Both the position numbers and the translations under genes were made by a program. Shown here piece by piece: positions 25,901 through 39,329 of a stretch of DNA of 64,000 nt; position 1 is the stretch's first letter, and each line of letters starts with the position of its first letter. Source of the stretch: Apostichopus japonicus (Eukaryota > Echinodermata > Holothuroidea > Aspidochirotida > Stichopodidae); assembly GCF_037975245.1 (NCBI RefSeq), contig NC_092573.1, forward strand, positions 13,476,001 through 13,540,000. The letters are read 5' to 3'. Under the pieces are notes generated by a model. It was given only the letters and a program-made list of their open reading frames with translations. It was not told the DNA's origin and did no database searches.

Positions 25901-26216
25901 TTTTTTTTCGTTTTTTTTTTCCGTTTTTTTTTTTTTTTCACGGTTAAACTTTTGTGCGAATGTACAATACTCCAATTGGGGCATGGTATGCATTCATATC
26001 ACATTGTTTTGGAAGAATCTGGAACTCTAAGTATTATTTCGACCCAAGAATCACCAGGCTGGCGTGGTGGCCTGAACGGTTGGAAGACAGCACTGCGCGT
26101 CGGTGTTTGTTGTCAGGCTGTGTGAATCGCGCCGATCGGATGACAGACACTGCTTTGTTTATAATGGCATCGCCAAGGTGGAATTTTTACACGGGCCTAG
26201 GATCCCAATTCCGTAT
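22941..26216 (+). repeat. Satellite unit 8
   Basis: Length 3276; G tract of 11, the same length and state as unit 6. Confidence 0.96.
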
Positions 26217-29200
26217 CCTCCCTTAGTTCGCAAAAGCATCCGGGAGATTACGTTTAGAGTCCGGCCTTCGGGCCAGAAGTGGGCTAGCTGACTTGCAATG
26301 GAGGGCTCACGTCGATTCGGACTGGGTTGATGTTCAACGTTCAGTGAAACCATGGCCTCGATGAGGCGTAATCTCTTGTTAATTTTAGCTTTCTGTCTTC
26401 AATTTTATAATATAATGATATAAATTTATTATTGCCTTTTTTTATTCGTCTTTTTCTCGCTTAGTTATCGCATTTTATTCAAGGTTAAATATATATGCTC
26501 ATGTCTGCCTAGGTTCGACTCCCCGCCGAAGCAATATTTTATTTTATGTTTTTATTATTATTATTAATATTTGGGGTGTTGTTGATATCTGCATGTCTAT
26601 GCATGGTGTTTTAAGTTTGTTTCGCTTTGTTTGTCTGTTTTTTGTTTTGTTTTTAGGGGGGGGGGGGGTGTTTGTCTCTATTTTGGTATTTTGTTTCGCG
26701 TAAACAAAGTAGGTCATTGCAATATTTTGCACAACTTGTCAATAGAAACCGATTCGGAACTTAAGACCTGAGTGGTAAATTTGATTTCTGTCTCGCTCGT
26801 CGCCTTTCACTGGAAATTTGAATGAAAGTATTCATAAGGACGAAAACTGTACCTGCAAAAAGAAATGCTTCTTTTGTACAGTGTAAGGCCACCGCGACAT
26901 CTTTTCTGACAAGCTTGATGATATTTGTTCTTCGGGAATGTTGTGTCATTACTTAGCCTTTATATTATAAACAGTTAAGTGTGGAAAGAGCTATGCTCCT
27001 GTTAGAACAACTTAACATTTCTTAAATGCTGATTTACTGAGGCAGGCGTTTGAAAGACAGTGTGATACAAACAAGTACGGTAACGTGATAAACAATGCCA
27101 CGAGCTCTCCGTGCATTAAAAACGATCGAAATGTGCGGTATTCATGACGGTACACAAAGCAGATCATGCGGATACAGCAGACATAGCCGAGAATAAAACC
27201 TAGTAGCGTGGAGGATTCAATTATGACATACTAGGACTTTCTACTGGTAAACTTTACTCATTGTCGAATAAATCTATATCTAATTTCTAGCTTTTGCTCT
27301 ATGTTTAACGTATTATGACCAAAACAAATATGAAATTCACGACAATTCCATCGGACTTGTATATTCGTTTAAAAATAGCTCCGTTTCGAATCTAACGCTC
27401 CATTGCTATGGTAACATCGTGAATAATAGCCCTGCCGCTAATGGATAGATGACATGTAGAAGATGACCATCGGTGGCGCTCTCAACTTCTCGTGCCACGT
27501 CTGGCACCTATACAAGAAGTAACCGACATATTACTGGCGCAATCCCGACCGAACATATTTTAACTCTCCTACAGACTTTTCTACACTGATCCCAGAAAGC
27601 ATTAAGTGCCGTCAAAATGCCTCAGTTGCCAATAGGTACATGTCCATGACGTAACACTGTTCTCGTTGTGCATAAAACTGAAGTCAAAAGTAAGGCATAT
27701 ACTGATAGGCCTAGACTAGGTATACGTTGCAGACTATACATATGCTAACTTCACAGACAGACATACATGCATTCAGACAACTTCGGGTAATGTAAAATAT
27801 CACTAACCGTAATCACGTTATGTTTACTCTGTCTTCAAATGTCGTCCTTTTCTTCTCTGCAACCCCGGGCCGTCATTGGAGTCGTTCGAACAACTATATT
27901 AAGGCGAAGAACGACGTCAAGATATATCCAACGTCTAGACTACACTGCTTGCAATGGAGAGAGAACTGCCCAGTACAGTACAGTACGTGTTGATATGAAC
28001 GCCTACAAAATGACAACAAATATTTTCCATTGAAAATCCACTGTGTATGACGGTATAGTAAACACTCGTATATAGATCAACGCACACGCGCGCACGGAGG
28101 TATTATGTACGTACAGCATGCAATGCAGACAAATATTTCGGAGCGCGCGCTTCTGATTTTGTGCTGATATTCTTGTGAGCGCTCTTGTATCACTGTTTGC
28201 ATGCGCGCACGGACAAGATAGACGTCAGACTATCACGCTGTAGCTACTAAACCTTTACTTACATGTGTACAGCAGTAGACTACTGTGATGGTTGCATGCG
28301 GCAGTTTAATTTTGTGTGCACAATATGTCAGCATTGTACGGTGGCTTAATAAGGACATAGGAAAGAAAAACAGTGTCCCCAAATCTCACAATGTTGTCTT
28401 TTTATCTCAAACGTTGCCTCTTTTTTTCCCTTCAAAATTTAGATCCAAAAACAAAAGTCCAAAAGTAGAGACAAAAAGTCCAAATTTTCAGATTTGAGCA
28501 GACTTGTTTCCTTTCCTATGTCCCTATTAAGCCACCGTAGTATTGTGACTATTCTATGATCAGAAAAACTGTACAAATCTAACGGAATTGCTAATGTTAT
28601 AATGTTAAGAGACTGGCCTTTATCATCCCTGTAAAGTCAGAACGCGACGGTGTTTATTTCAGTCACGGTTGGCAGCCCTCTTAGGGTTTTAATCAGGAGC
28701 TTTCTATTTTATAGCTGTTGTAGGTGTCGTACCAGAAGTAATCCTTCCATTATCTTACACAGTACTAAGTCCGTCACGTTTAGGGTCCGCTAAAGTATAG
28801 CTAGAAGTTGTCAACTGACAAATCATACCCCCACGTTGGTATCTGATCAGGGCTTGGCCTGCCAGGGTGCATGCACATTTCTATATCATGACGCAGTTTA
28901 GACTTTGAGCTAGAAGAGGAGCAAGTTAAGCACACTGAACCGTCCGCTCGCACGGAGAAACATATCCAGATTAAAACACAGAATTTCTTAACTGTTCTGT
29001 GTCACCTCCTTGAATCCTCCTTATTTGCACATCACCTCTACTTTGAATTATGCGCAAGTTCCACATCAAGACATTCAAAACGATCGTGGTGACTGGAAAT
29101 ATGCCAAAACAAGCACTGCGTTAGGTCATTTTACGTCTCGTGTGTGTCTGTGTGCTTTACTTATCTTTTCGTGTTTTTTTTTTTTTCGTTTTTTTTTTCC

Positions 29201-29494
29201 GTTTTTTTTTTTTTTTCACGGTTAAACTTTTGTGCGAATGTACAATACTCCAATTGGGGCATGGTATGCATTCATATCACATTGTTTTGGAAGAATCTGG
29301 AACTCTAAGTATTATTTCGACCCAAGAATCACCAGGCTGGCGTGGTGGCCTGAACGGTTGGAAGACAGCACTGCGCGTCGGTGTTTGTTGTCAGGCTGTG
29401 TGAATCGCGCCGATCGGATGACAGACACTGCTTTGTTTATAATGGCATCGCCAAGGTGGAATTTTTACACGGGCCTAGGATCCCAATTCCGTAT
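26217..29494 (+). repeat. Satellite unit 9
   Basis: Length 3278; G tract of 13. First of a run of four units (9-12) with long tracts (13, 14, 13, 13). Confidence 0.96.
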
Positions 29495-32400
29495 CCTCCC
29501 TTAGTTCGCAAAAGCATCCGGGAGATTACGTTTAGAGTCCGGCCTTCGGGCCAGAAGTGGGCTAGCTGACTTGCAATGGAGGGCTCACGTCGATTCGGAC
29601 TGGGTTGATGTTCAACGTTCAGTGAAACCATGGCCTCGATGAGGCGTAATCTCTTGTTAATTTTAGCTTTCTGTCTTCAATTTTATAATATAATGATATA
29701 AATTTATTATTGCCTTTTTTTATTCGTCTTTTTCTCGCTTAGTTATCGCATTTTATTCAAGGTTAAATATATATGCTCATGTCTGCCTAGGTTCGACTCC
29801 CCGCCGAAGCAATATTTTATTTTATGTTTTTATTATTATTATTAATATTTGGGGTGTTGTTGATATCTGCATGTCTATGCATGGTGTTTTAAGTTTGTTT
29901 CGCTTTGTTTGTCTGTTTTTTGTTTTGTTTTTAGGGGGGGGGGGGGGTGTTTGTCTCTATTTTGGTATTTTGTTTCGCGTAAACAAAGTAGGTCATTGCA
30001 ATATTTTGCACAACTTGTCAATAGAAACCGATTCGGAACTTAAGACCTGAGTGGTAAATTTGATTTCTGTCTCGCTCGTCGCCTTTCACTGGAAATTTGA
30101 ATGAAAGTATTCATAAGGACGAAAACTGTACCTGCAAAAAGAAATGCTTCTTTTGTACAGTGTAAGGCCACCGCGACATCTTTTCTGACAAGCTTGATGA
30201 TATTTGTTCTTCGGGAATGTTGTGTCATTACTTAGCCTTTATATTATAAACAGTTAAGTGTGGAAAGAGCTATGCTCCTGTTAGAACAACTTAACATTTC
30301 TTAAATGCTGATTTACTGAGGCAGGCGTTTGAAAGACAGTGTGATACAAACAAGTACGGTAACGTGATAAACAATGCCACGAGCTCTCCGTGCATTAAAA
30401 ACGATCGAAATGTGCGGTATTCATGACGGTACACAAAGCAGATCATGCGGATACAGCAGACATAGCCGAGAATAAAACCTAGTAGCGTGGAGGATTCAAT
30501 TATGACATACTAGGACTTTCTACTGGTAAACTTTACTCATTGTCGAATAAATCTATATCTAATTTCTAGCTTTTGCTCTATGTTTAACGTATTATGACCA
30601 AAACAAATATGAAATTCACGACAATTCCATCGGACTTGTATATTCGTTTAAAAATAGCTCCGTTTCGAATCTAACGCTCCATTGCTATGGTAACATCGTG
30701 AATAATAGCCCTGCCGCTAATGGATAGATGACATGTAGAAGATGACCATCGGTGGCGCTCTCAACTTCTCGTGCCACGTCTGGCACCTATACAAGAAGTA
30801 ACCGACATATTACTGGCGCAATCCCGACCGAACATATTTTAACTCTCCTACAGACTTTTCTACACTGATCCCAGAAAGCATTAAGTGCCGTCAAAATGCC
30901 TCAGTTGCCAATAGGTACATGTCCATGACGTAACACTGTTCTCGTTGTGCATAAAACTGAAGTCAAAAGTAAGGCATATACTGATAGGCCTAGACTAGGT
31001 ATACGTTGCAGACTATACATATGCTAACTTCACAGACAGACATACATGCATTCAGACAACTTCGGGTAATGTAAAATATCACTAACCGTAATCACGTTAT
31101 GTTTACTCTGTCTTCAAATGTCGTCCTTTTCTTCTCTGCAACCCCGGGCCGTCATTGGAGTCGTTCGAACAACTATATTAAGGCGAAGAACGACGTCAAG
31201 ATATATCCAACGTCTAGACTACACTGCTTGCAATGGAGAGAGAACTGCCCAGTACAGTACAGTACGTGTTGATATGAACGCCTACAAAATGACAACAAAT
31301 ATTTTCCATTGAAAATCCACTGTGTATGACGGTATAGTAAACACTCGTATATAGATCAACGCACACGCGCGCACGGAGGTATTATGTACGTACAGCATGC
31401 AATGCAGACAAATATTTCGGAGCGCGCGCTTCTGATTTTGTGCTGATATTCTTGTGAGCGCTCTTGTATCACTGTTTGCATGCGCGCACGGACAAGATAG
31501 ACGTCAGACTATCACGCTGTAGCTACTAAACCTTTACTTACATGTGTACAGCAGTAGACTACTGTGATGGTTGCATGCGGCAGTTTAATTTTGTGTGCAC
31601 AATATGTCAGCATTGTACGGTGGCTTAATAAGGACATAGGAAAGAAAAACAGTGTCCCCAAATCTCACAATGTTGTCTTTTTATCTCAAACGTTGCCTCT
31701 TTTTTTCCCTTCAAAATTTAGATCCAAAAACAAAAGTCCAAAAGTAGAGACAAAAAGTCCAAATTTTCAGATTTGAGCAGACTTGTTTCCTTTCCTATGT
31801 CCCTATTAAGCCACCGTAGTATTGTGACTATTCTATGATCAGAAAAACTGTACAAATCTAACGGAATTGCTAATGTTATAATGTTAAGAGACTGGCCTTT
31901 ATCATCCCTGTAAAGTCAGAACGCGACGGTGTTTATTTCAGTCACGGTTGGCAGCCCTCTTAGGGTTTTAATCAGGAGCTTTCTATTTTATAGCTGTTGT
32001 AGGTGTCGTACCAGAAGTAATCCTTCCATTATCTTACACAGTACTAAGTCCGTCACGTTTAGGGTCCGCTAAAGTATAGCAAGAAGTTGTCAACTGACAA
32101 ATCATACCCCCACGTTGGTATCTGATCAGGGCTTGGCCTGCCAGGGTGCATGCACATTTCTATATCATGACGCAGTTTAGACTTTGAGCTAGAAGAGGAG
32201 CAAGTTAAGCACACTGAACCGTCCGCTCGCACGGAGAAACATATCCAGATTAAAACACAGAATTTCTTAACTGTTCTGTGTCACCTCCTTGAATCCTCCT
32301 TATTTGCACATCACCTCTACTTTGAATTATGCGCAAGTTCCACATCAAGACATTCAAAACGATCGTGGTGACTGGAAATATGCCAAAACAAGCACTGCGT

Positions 32401-32773
32401 TAGGTCATTTTACGTCTCGTGTGTGTCTGTGTGCTTTACTTATCTTTTCGTGTTTTTTTTTTTTTCGTTTTTTTTTTCCGTTTTTTTTTTTTTTTCACGG
32501 TTAAACTTTTGTGCGAATGTACAATACTCCAATTGGGGCATGGTATGCATTCATATCACATTGTTTTGGAAGAATCTGGAACTCTAAGTATTATTTCGAC
32601 CCAAGAATCACCAGGCTGGCGTGGTGGCCTGAACGGTTGGAAGACAGCACTGCGCGTCGGTGTTTGTTGTCAGGCTGTGTGAATCGCGCCGATCGGATGA
32701 CAGACACTGCTTTGTTTATAATGGCATCGCCAAGGTGGAATTTTTACACGGGCCTAGGATCCCAATTCCGTAT
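29495..32773 (+). repeat. Satellite unit 10 (private substitution)
   Basis: Length 3279; G tract of 14. Base 32081 is A where other units have T (TATAGCAAGAAG instead of TATAGCTAGAAG). Confidence 0.96.
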
Positions 32774-35700
32774 CCTCCCTTAGTTCGCAAAAGCATCCGG
32801 GAGATTACGTTTAGAGTCCGGCCTTCGGGCCAGAAGTGGGCTAGCTGACTTGCAATGGAGGGCTCACGTCGATTCGGACTGGGTTGATGTTCAACGTTCA
32901 GTGAAACCATGGCCTCGATGAGGCGTAATCTCTTGTTAATTTTAGCTTTCTGTCTTCAATTTTATAATATAATGATATAAATTTATTATTGCCTTTTTTT
33001 ATTCGTCTTTTTCTCGCTTAGTTATCGCATTTTATTCAAGGTTAAATATATATGCTCATGTCTGCCTAGGTTCGACTCCCCGCCGAAGCAATATTTTATT
33101 TTATGTTTTTATTATTATTATTAATATTTGGGGTGTTGTTGATATCTGCATGTCTATGCATGGTGTTTTAAGTTTGTTTCGCTTTGTTTGTCTGTTTTTT
33201 GTTTTGTTTTTAGGGGGGGGGGGGGTGTTTGTCTCTATTTTGGTATTTTGTTTCGCGTAAACAAAGTAGGTCATTGCAATATTTTGCACAACTTGTCAAT
33301 AGAAACCGATTCGGAACTTAAGACCTGAGTGGTAAATTTGATTTCTGTCTCGCTCGTCGCCTTTCACTGGAAATTTGAATGAAAGTATTCATAAGGACGA
33401 AAACTGTACCTGCAAAAAGAAATGCTTCTTTTGTACAGTGTAAGGCCACCGCGACATCTTTTCTGACAAGCTTGATGATATTTGTTCTTCGGGAATGTTG
33501 TGTCATTACTTAGCCTTTATATTATAAACAGTTAAGTGTGGAAAGAGCTATGCTCCTGTTAGAACAACTTAACATTTCTTAAATGCTGATTTACTGAGGC
33601 AGGCGTTTGAAAGACAGTGTGATACAAACAAGTACGGTAACGTGATAAACAATGCCACGAGCTCTCCGTGCATTAAAAACGATCGAAATGTGCGGTATTC
33701 ATGACGGTACACAAAGCAGATCATGCGGATACAGCAGACATAGCCGAGAATAAAACCTAGTAGCGTGGAGGATTCAATTATGACATACTAGGACTTTCTA
33801 CTGGTAAACTTTACTCATTGTCGAATAAATCTATATCTAATTTCTAGCTTTTGCTCTATGTTTAACGTATTATGACCAAAACAAATATGAAATTCACGAC
33901 AATTCCATCGGACTTGTATATTCGTTTAAAAATAGCTCCGTTTCGAATCTAACGCTCCATTGCTATGGTAACATCGTGAATAATAGCCCTGCCGCTAATG
34001 GATAGATGACATGTAGAAGATGACCATCGGTGGCGCTCTCAACTTCTCGTGCCACGTCTGGCACCTATACAAGAAGTAACCGACATATTACTGGCGCAAT
34101 CCCGACCGAACATATTTTAACTCTCCTACAGACTTTTCTACACTGATCCCAGAAAGCATTAAGTGCCGTCAAAATGCCTCAGTTGCCAATAGGTACATGT
34201 CCATGACGTAACACTGTTCTCGTTGTGCATAAAACTGAAGTCAAAAGTAAGGCATATACTGATAGGCCTAGACTAGGTATACGTTGCAGACTATACATAT
34301 GCTAACTTCACAGACAGACATACATGCATTCAGACAACTTCGGGTAATGTAAAATATCACTAACCGTAATCACGTTATGTTTACTCTGTCTTCAAATGTC
34401 GTCCTTTTCTTCTCTGCAACCCCGGGCCGTCATTGGAGTCGTTCGAACAACTATATTAAGGCGAAGAACGACGTCAAGATATATCCAACGTCTAGACTAC
34501 ACTGCTTGCAATGGAGAGAGAACTGCCCAGTACAGTACAGTACGTGTTGATATGAACGCCTACAAAATGACAACAAATATTTTCCATTGAAAATCCACTG
34601 TGTATGACGGTATAGTAAACACTCGTATATAGATCAACGCACACGCGCGCACGGAGGTATTATGTACGTACAGCATGCAATGCAGACAAATATTTCGGAG
34701 CGCGCGCTTCTGATTTTGTGCTGATATTCTTGTGAGCGCTCTTGTATCACTGTTTGCATGCGCGCACGGACAAGATAGACGTCAGACTATCACGCTGTAG
34801 CTACTAAACCTTTACTTACATGTGTACAGCAGTAGACTACTGTGATGGTTGCATGCGGCAGTTTAATTTTGTGTGCACAATATGTCAGCATTGTACGGTG
34901 GCTTAATAAGGACATAGGAAAGAAAAACAGTGTCCCCAAATCTCACAATGTTGTCTTTTTATCTCAAACGTTGCCTCTTTTTTTCCCTTCAAAATTTAGA
35001 TCCAAAAACAAAAGTCCAAAAGTAGAGACAAAAAGTCCAAATTTTCAGATTTGAGCAGACTTGTTTCCTTTCCTATGTCCCTATTAAGCCACCGTAGTAT
35101 TGTGACTATTCTATGATCAGAAAAACTGTACAAATCTAACGGAATTGCTAATGTTATAATGTTAAGAGACTGGCCTTTATCATCCCTGTAAAGTCAGAAC
35201 GCGACGGTGTTTATTTCAGTCACGGTTGGCAGCCCTCTTAGGGTTTTAATCAGGAGCTTTCTATTTTATAGCTGTTGTAGGTGTCGTACCAGAAGTAATC
35301 CTTCCATTATCTTACACAGTACTAAGTCCGTCACGTTTAGGGTCCGCTAAAGTATAGCTAGAAGTTGTCAACTGACAAATCATACCCCCACGTTGGTATC
35401 TGATCAGGGCTTGGCCTGCCAGGGTGCATGCACATTTCTATATCATGACGCAGTTTAGACTTTGAGCTAGAAGAGGAGCAAGTTAAGCACACTGAACCGT
35501 CCGCTCGCACGGAGAAACATATCCAGATTAAAACACAGAATTTCTTAACTGTTCTGTGTCACCTCCTTGAATCCTCCTTATTTGCACATCACCTCTACTT
35601 TGAATTATGCGCAAGTTCCACATCAAGACATTCAAAACGATCGTGGTGACTGGAAATATGCCAAAACAAGCACTGCGTTAGGTCATTTTACGTCTCGTGT

Positions 35701-36051
35701 GTGTCTGTGTGCTTTACTTATCTTTTCGTGTTTTTTTTTTTTTCGTTTTTTTTTTCCGTTTTTTTTTTTTTTTCACGGTTAAACTTTTGTGCGAATGTAC
35801 AATACTCCAATTGGGGCATGGTATGCATTCATATCACATTGTTTTGGAAGAATCTGGAACTCTAAGTATTATTTCGACCCAAGAATCACCAGGCTGGCGT
35901 GGTGGCCTGAACGGTTGGAAGACAGCACTGCGCGTCGGTGTTTGTTGTCAGGCTGTGTGAATCGCGCCGATCGGATGACAGACACTGCTTTGTTTATAAT
36001 GGCATCGCCAAGGTGGAATTTTTACACGGGCCTAGGATCCCAATTCCGTAT
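32774..36051 (+). repeat. Satellite unit 11
   Basis: Length 3278; G tract of 13. Confidence 0.96.
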
Positions 36052-39000
36052 CCTCCCTTAGTTCGCAAAAGCATCCGGGAGATTACGTTTAGAGTCCGGC
36101 CTTCGGGCCAGAAGTGGGCTAGCTGACTTGCAATGGAGGGCTCACGTCGATTCGGACTGGGTTGATGTTCAACGTTCAGTGAAACCATGGCCTCGATGAG
36201 GCGTAATCTCTTGTTAATTTTAGCTTTCTGTCTTCAATTTTATAATATAATGATATAAATTTATTATTGCCTTTTTTTATTCGTCTTTTTCTCGCTTAGT
36301 TATCGCATTTTATTCAAGGTTAAATATATATGCTCATGTCTGCCTAGGTTCGACTCCCCGCCGAAGCAATATTTTATTTTATGTTTTTATTATTATTATT
36401 AATATTTGGGGTGTTGTTGATATCTGCATGTCTATGCATGGTGTTTTAAGTTTGTTTCGCTTTGTTTGTCTGTTTTTTGTTTTGTTTTTAGGGGGGGGGG
36501 GGGTGTTTGTCTCTATTTTGGTATTTTGTTTCGCGTAAACAAAGTAGGTCATTGCAATATTTTGCACAACTTGTCAATAGAAACCGATTCGGAACTTAAG
36601 ACCTGAGTGGTAAATTTGATTTCTGTCTCGCTCGTCGCCTTTCACTGGAAATTTGAATGAAAGTATTCATAAGGACGAAAACTGTACCTGCAAAAAGAAA
36701 TGCTTCTTTTGTACAGTGTAAGGCCACCGCGACATCTTTTCTGACAAGCTTGATGATATTTGTTCTTCGGGAATGTTGTGTCATTACTTAGCCTTTATAT
36801 TATAAACAGTTAAGTGTGGAAAGAGCTATGCTCCTGTTAGAACAACTTAACATTTCTTAAATGCTGATTTACTGAGGCAGGCGTTTGAAAGACAGTGTGA
36901 TACAAACAAGTACGGTAACGTGATAAACAATGCCACGAGCTCTCCGTGCATTAAAAACGATCGAAATGTGCGGTATTCATGACGGTACACAAAGCAGATC
37001 ATGCGGATACAGCAGACATAGCCGAGAATAAAACCTAGTAGCGTGGAGGATTCAATTATGACATACTAGGACTTTCTACTGGTAAACTTTACTCATTGTC
37101 GAATAAATCTATATCTAATTTCTAGCTTTTGCTCTATGTTTAACGTATTATGACCAAAACAAATATGAAATTCACGACAATTCCATCGGACTTGTATATT
37201 CGTTTAAAAATAGCTCCGTTTCGAATCTAACGCTCCATTGCTATGGTAACATCGTGAATAATAGCCCTGCCGCTAATGGATAGATGACATGTAGAAGATG
37301 ACCATCGGTGGCGCTCTCAACTTCTCGTGCCACGTCTGGCACCTATACAAGAAGTAACCGACATATTACTGGCGCAATCCCGACCGAACATATTTTAACT
37401 CTCCTACAGACTTTTCTACACTGATCCCAGAAAGCATTAAGTGCCGTCAAAATGCCTCAGTTGCCAATAGGTACATGTCCATGACGTAACACTGTTCTCG
37501 TTGTGCATAAAACTGAAGTCAAAAGTAAGGCATATACTGATAGGCCTAGACTAGGTATACGTTGCAGACTATACATATGCTAACTTCACAGACAGACATA
37601 CATGCATTCAGACAACTTCGGGTAATGTAAAATATCACTAACCGTAATCACGTTATGTTTACTCTGTCTTCAAATGTCGTCCTTTTCTTCTCTGCAACCC
37701 CGGGCCGTCATTGGAGTCGTTCGAACAACTATATTAAGGCGAAGAACGACGTCAAGATATATCCAACGTCTAGACTACACTGCTTGCAATGGAGAGAGAA
37801 CTGCCCAGTACAGTACAGTACGTGTTGATATGAACGCCTACAAAATGACAACAAATATTTTCCATTGAAAATCCACTGTGTATGACGGTATAGTAAACAC
37901 TCGTATATAGATCAACGCACACGCGCGCACGGAGGTATTATGTACGTACAGCATGCAATGCAGACAAATATTTCGGAGCGCGCGCTTCTGATTTTGTGCT
38001 GATATTCTTGTGAGCGCTCTTGTATCACTGTTTGCATGCGCGCACGGACAAGATAGACGTCAGACTATCACGCTGTAGCTACTAAACCTTTACTTACATG
38101 TGTACAGCAGTAGACTACTGTGATGGTTGCATGCGGCAGTTTAATTTTGTGTGCACAATATGTCAGCATTGTACGGTGGCTTAATAAGGACATAGGAAAG
38201 AAAAACAGTGTCCCCAAATCTCACAATGTTGTCTTTTTATCTCAAACGTTGCCTCTTTTTTTCCCTTCAAAATTTAGATCCAAAAACAAAAGTCCAAAAG
38301 TAGAGACAAAAAGTCCAAATTTTCAGATTTGAGCAGACTTGTTTCCTTTCCTATGTCCCTATTAAGCCACCGTAGTATTGTGACTATTCTATGATCAGAA
38401 AAACTGTACAAATCTAACGGAATTGCTAATGTTATAATGTTAAGAGACTGGCCTTTATCATCCCTGTAAAGTCAGAACGCGACGGTGTTTATTTCAGTCA
38501 CGGTTGGCAGCCCTCTTAGGGTTTTAATCAGGAGCTTTCTATTTTATAGCTGTTGTAGGTGTCGTACCAGAAGTAATCCTTCCATTATCTTACACAGTAC
38601 TAAGTCCGTCACGTTTAGGGTCCGCTAAAGTATAGCTAGAAGTTGTCAACTGACAAATCATACCCCCACGTTGGTATCTGATCAGGGCTTGGCCTGCCAG
38701 GGTGCATGCACATTTCTATATCATGACGCAGTTTAGACTTTGAGCTAGAAGAGGAGCAAGTTAAGCACACTGAACCGTCCGCTCGCACGGAGAAACATAT
38801 CCAGATTAAAACACAGAATTTCTTAACTGTTCTGTGTCACCTCCTTGAATCCTCCTTATTTGCACATCACCTCTACTTTGAATTATGCGCAAGTTCCACA
38901 TCAAGACATTCAAAACGATCGTGGTGACTGGAAATATGCCAAAACAAGCACTGCGTTAGGTCATTTTACGTCTCGTGTGTGTCTGTGTGCTTTACTTATC

Positions 39001-39329
39001 TTTTCGTGTTTTTTTTTTTTTCGTTTTTTTTTTCCGTTTTTTTTTTTTTTTCACGGTTAAACTTTTGTGCGAATGTACAATACTCCAATTGGGGCATGGT
39101 ATGCATTCATATCACATTGTTTTGGAAGAATCTGGAACTCTAAGTATTATTTCGACCCAAGAATCACCAGGCTGGCGTGGTGGCCTGAACGGTTGGAAGA
39201 CAGCACTGCGCGTCGGTGTTTGTTGTCAGGCTGTGTGAATCGCGCCGATCGGATGACAGACACTGCTTTGTTTATAATGGCATCGCCAAGGTGGAATTTT
39301 TACACGGGCCTAGGATCCCAATTCCGTAT
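36052..39329 (+). repeat. Satellite unit 12
   Basis: Length 3278; G tract of 13, the same class as unit 11. Confidence 0.96.
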
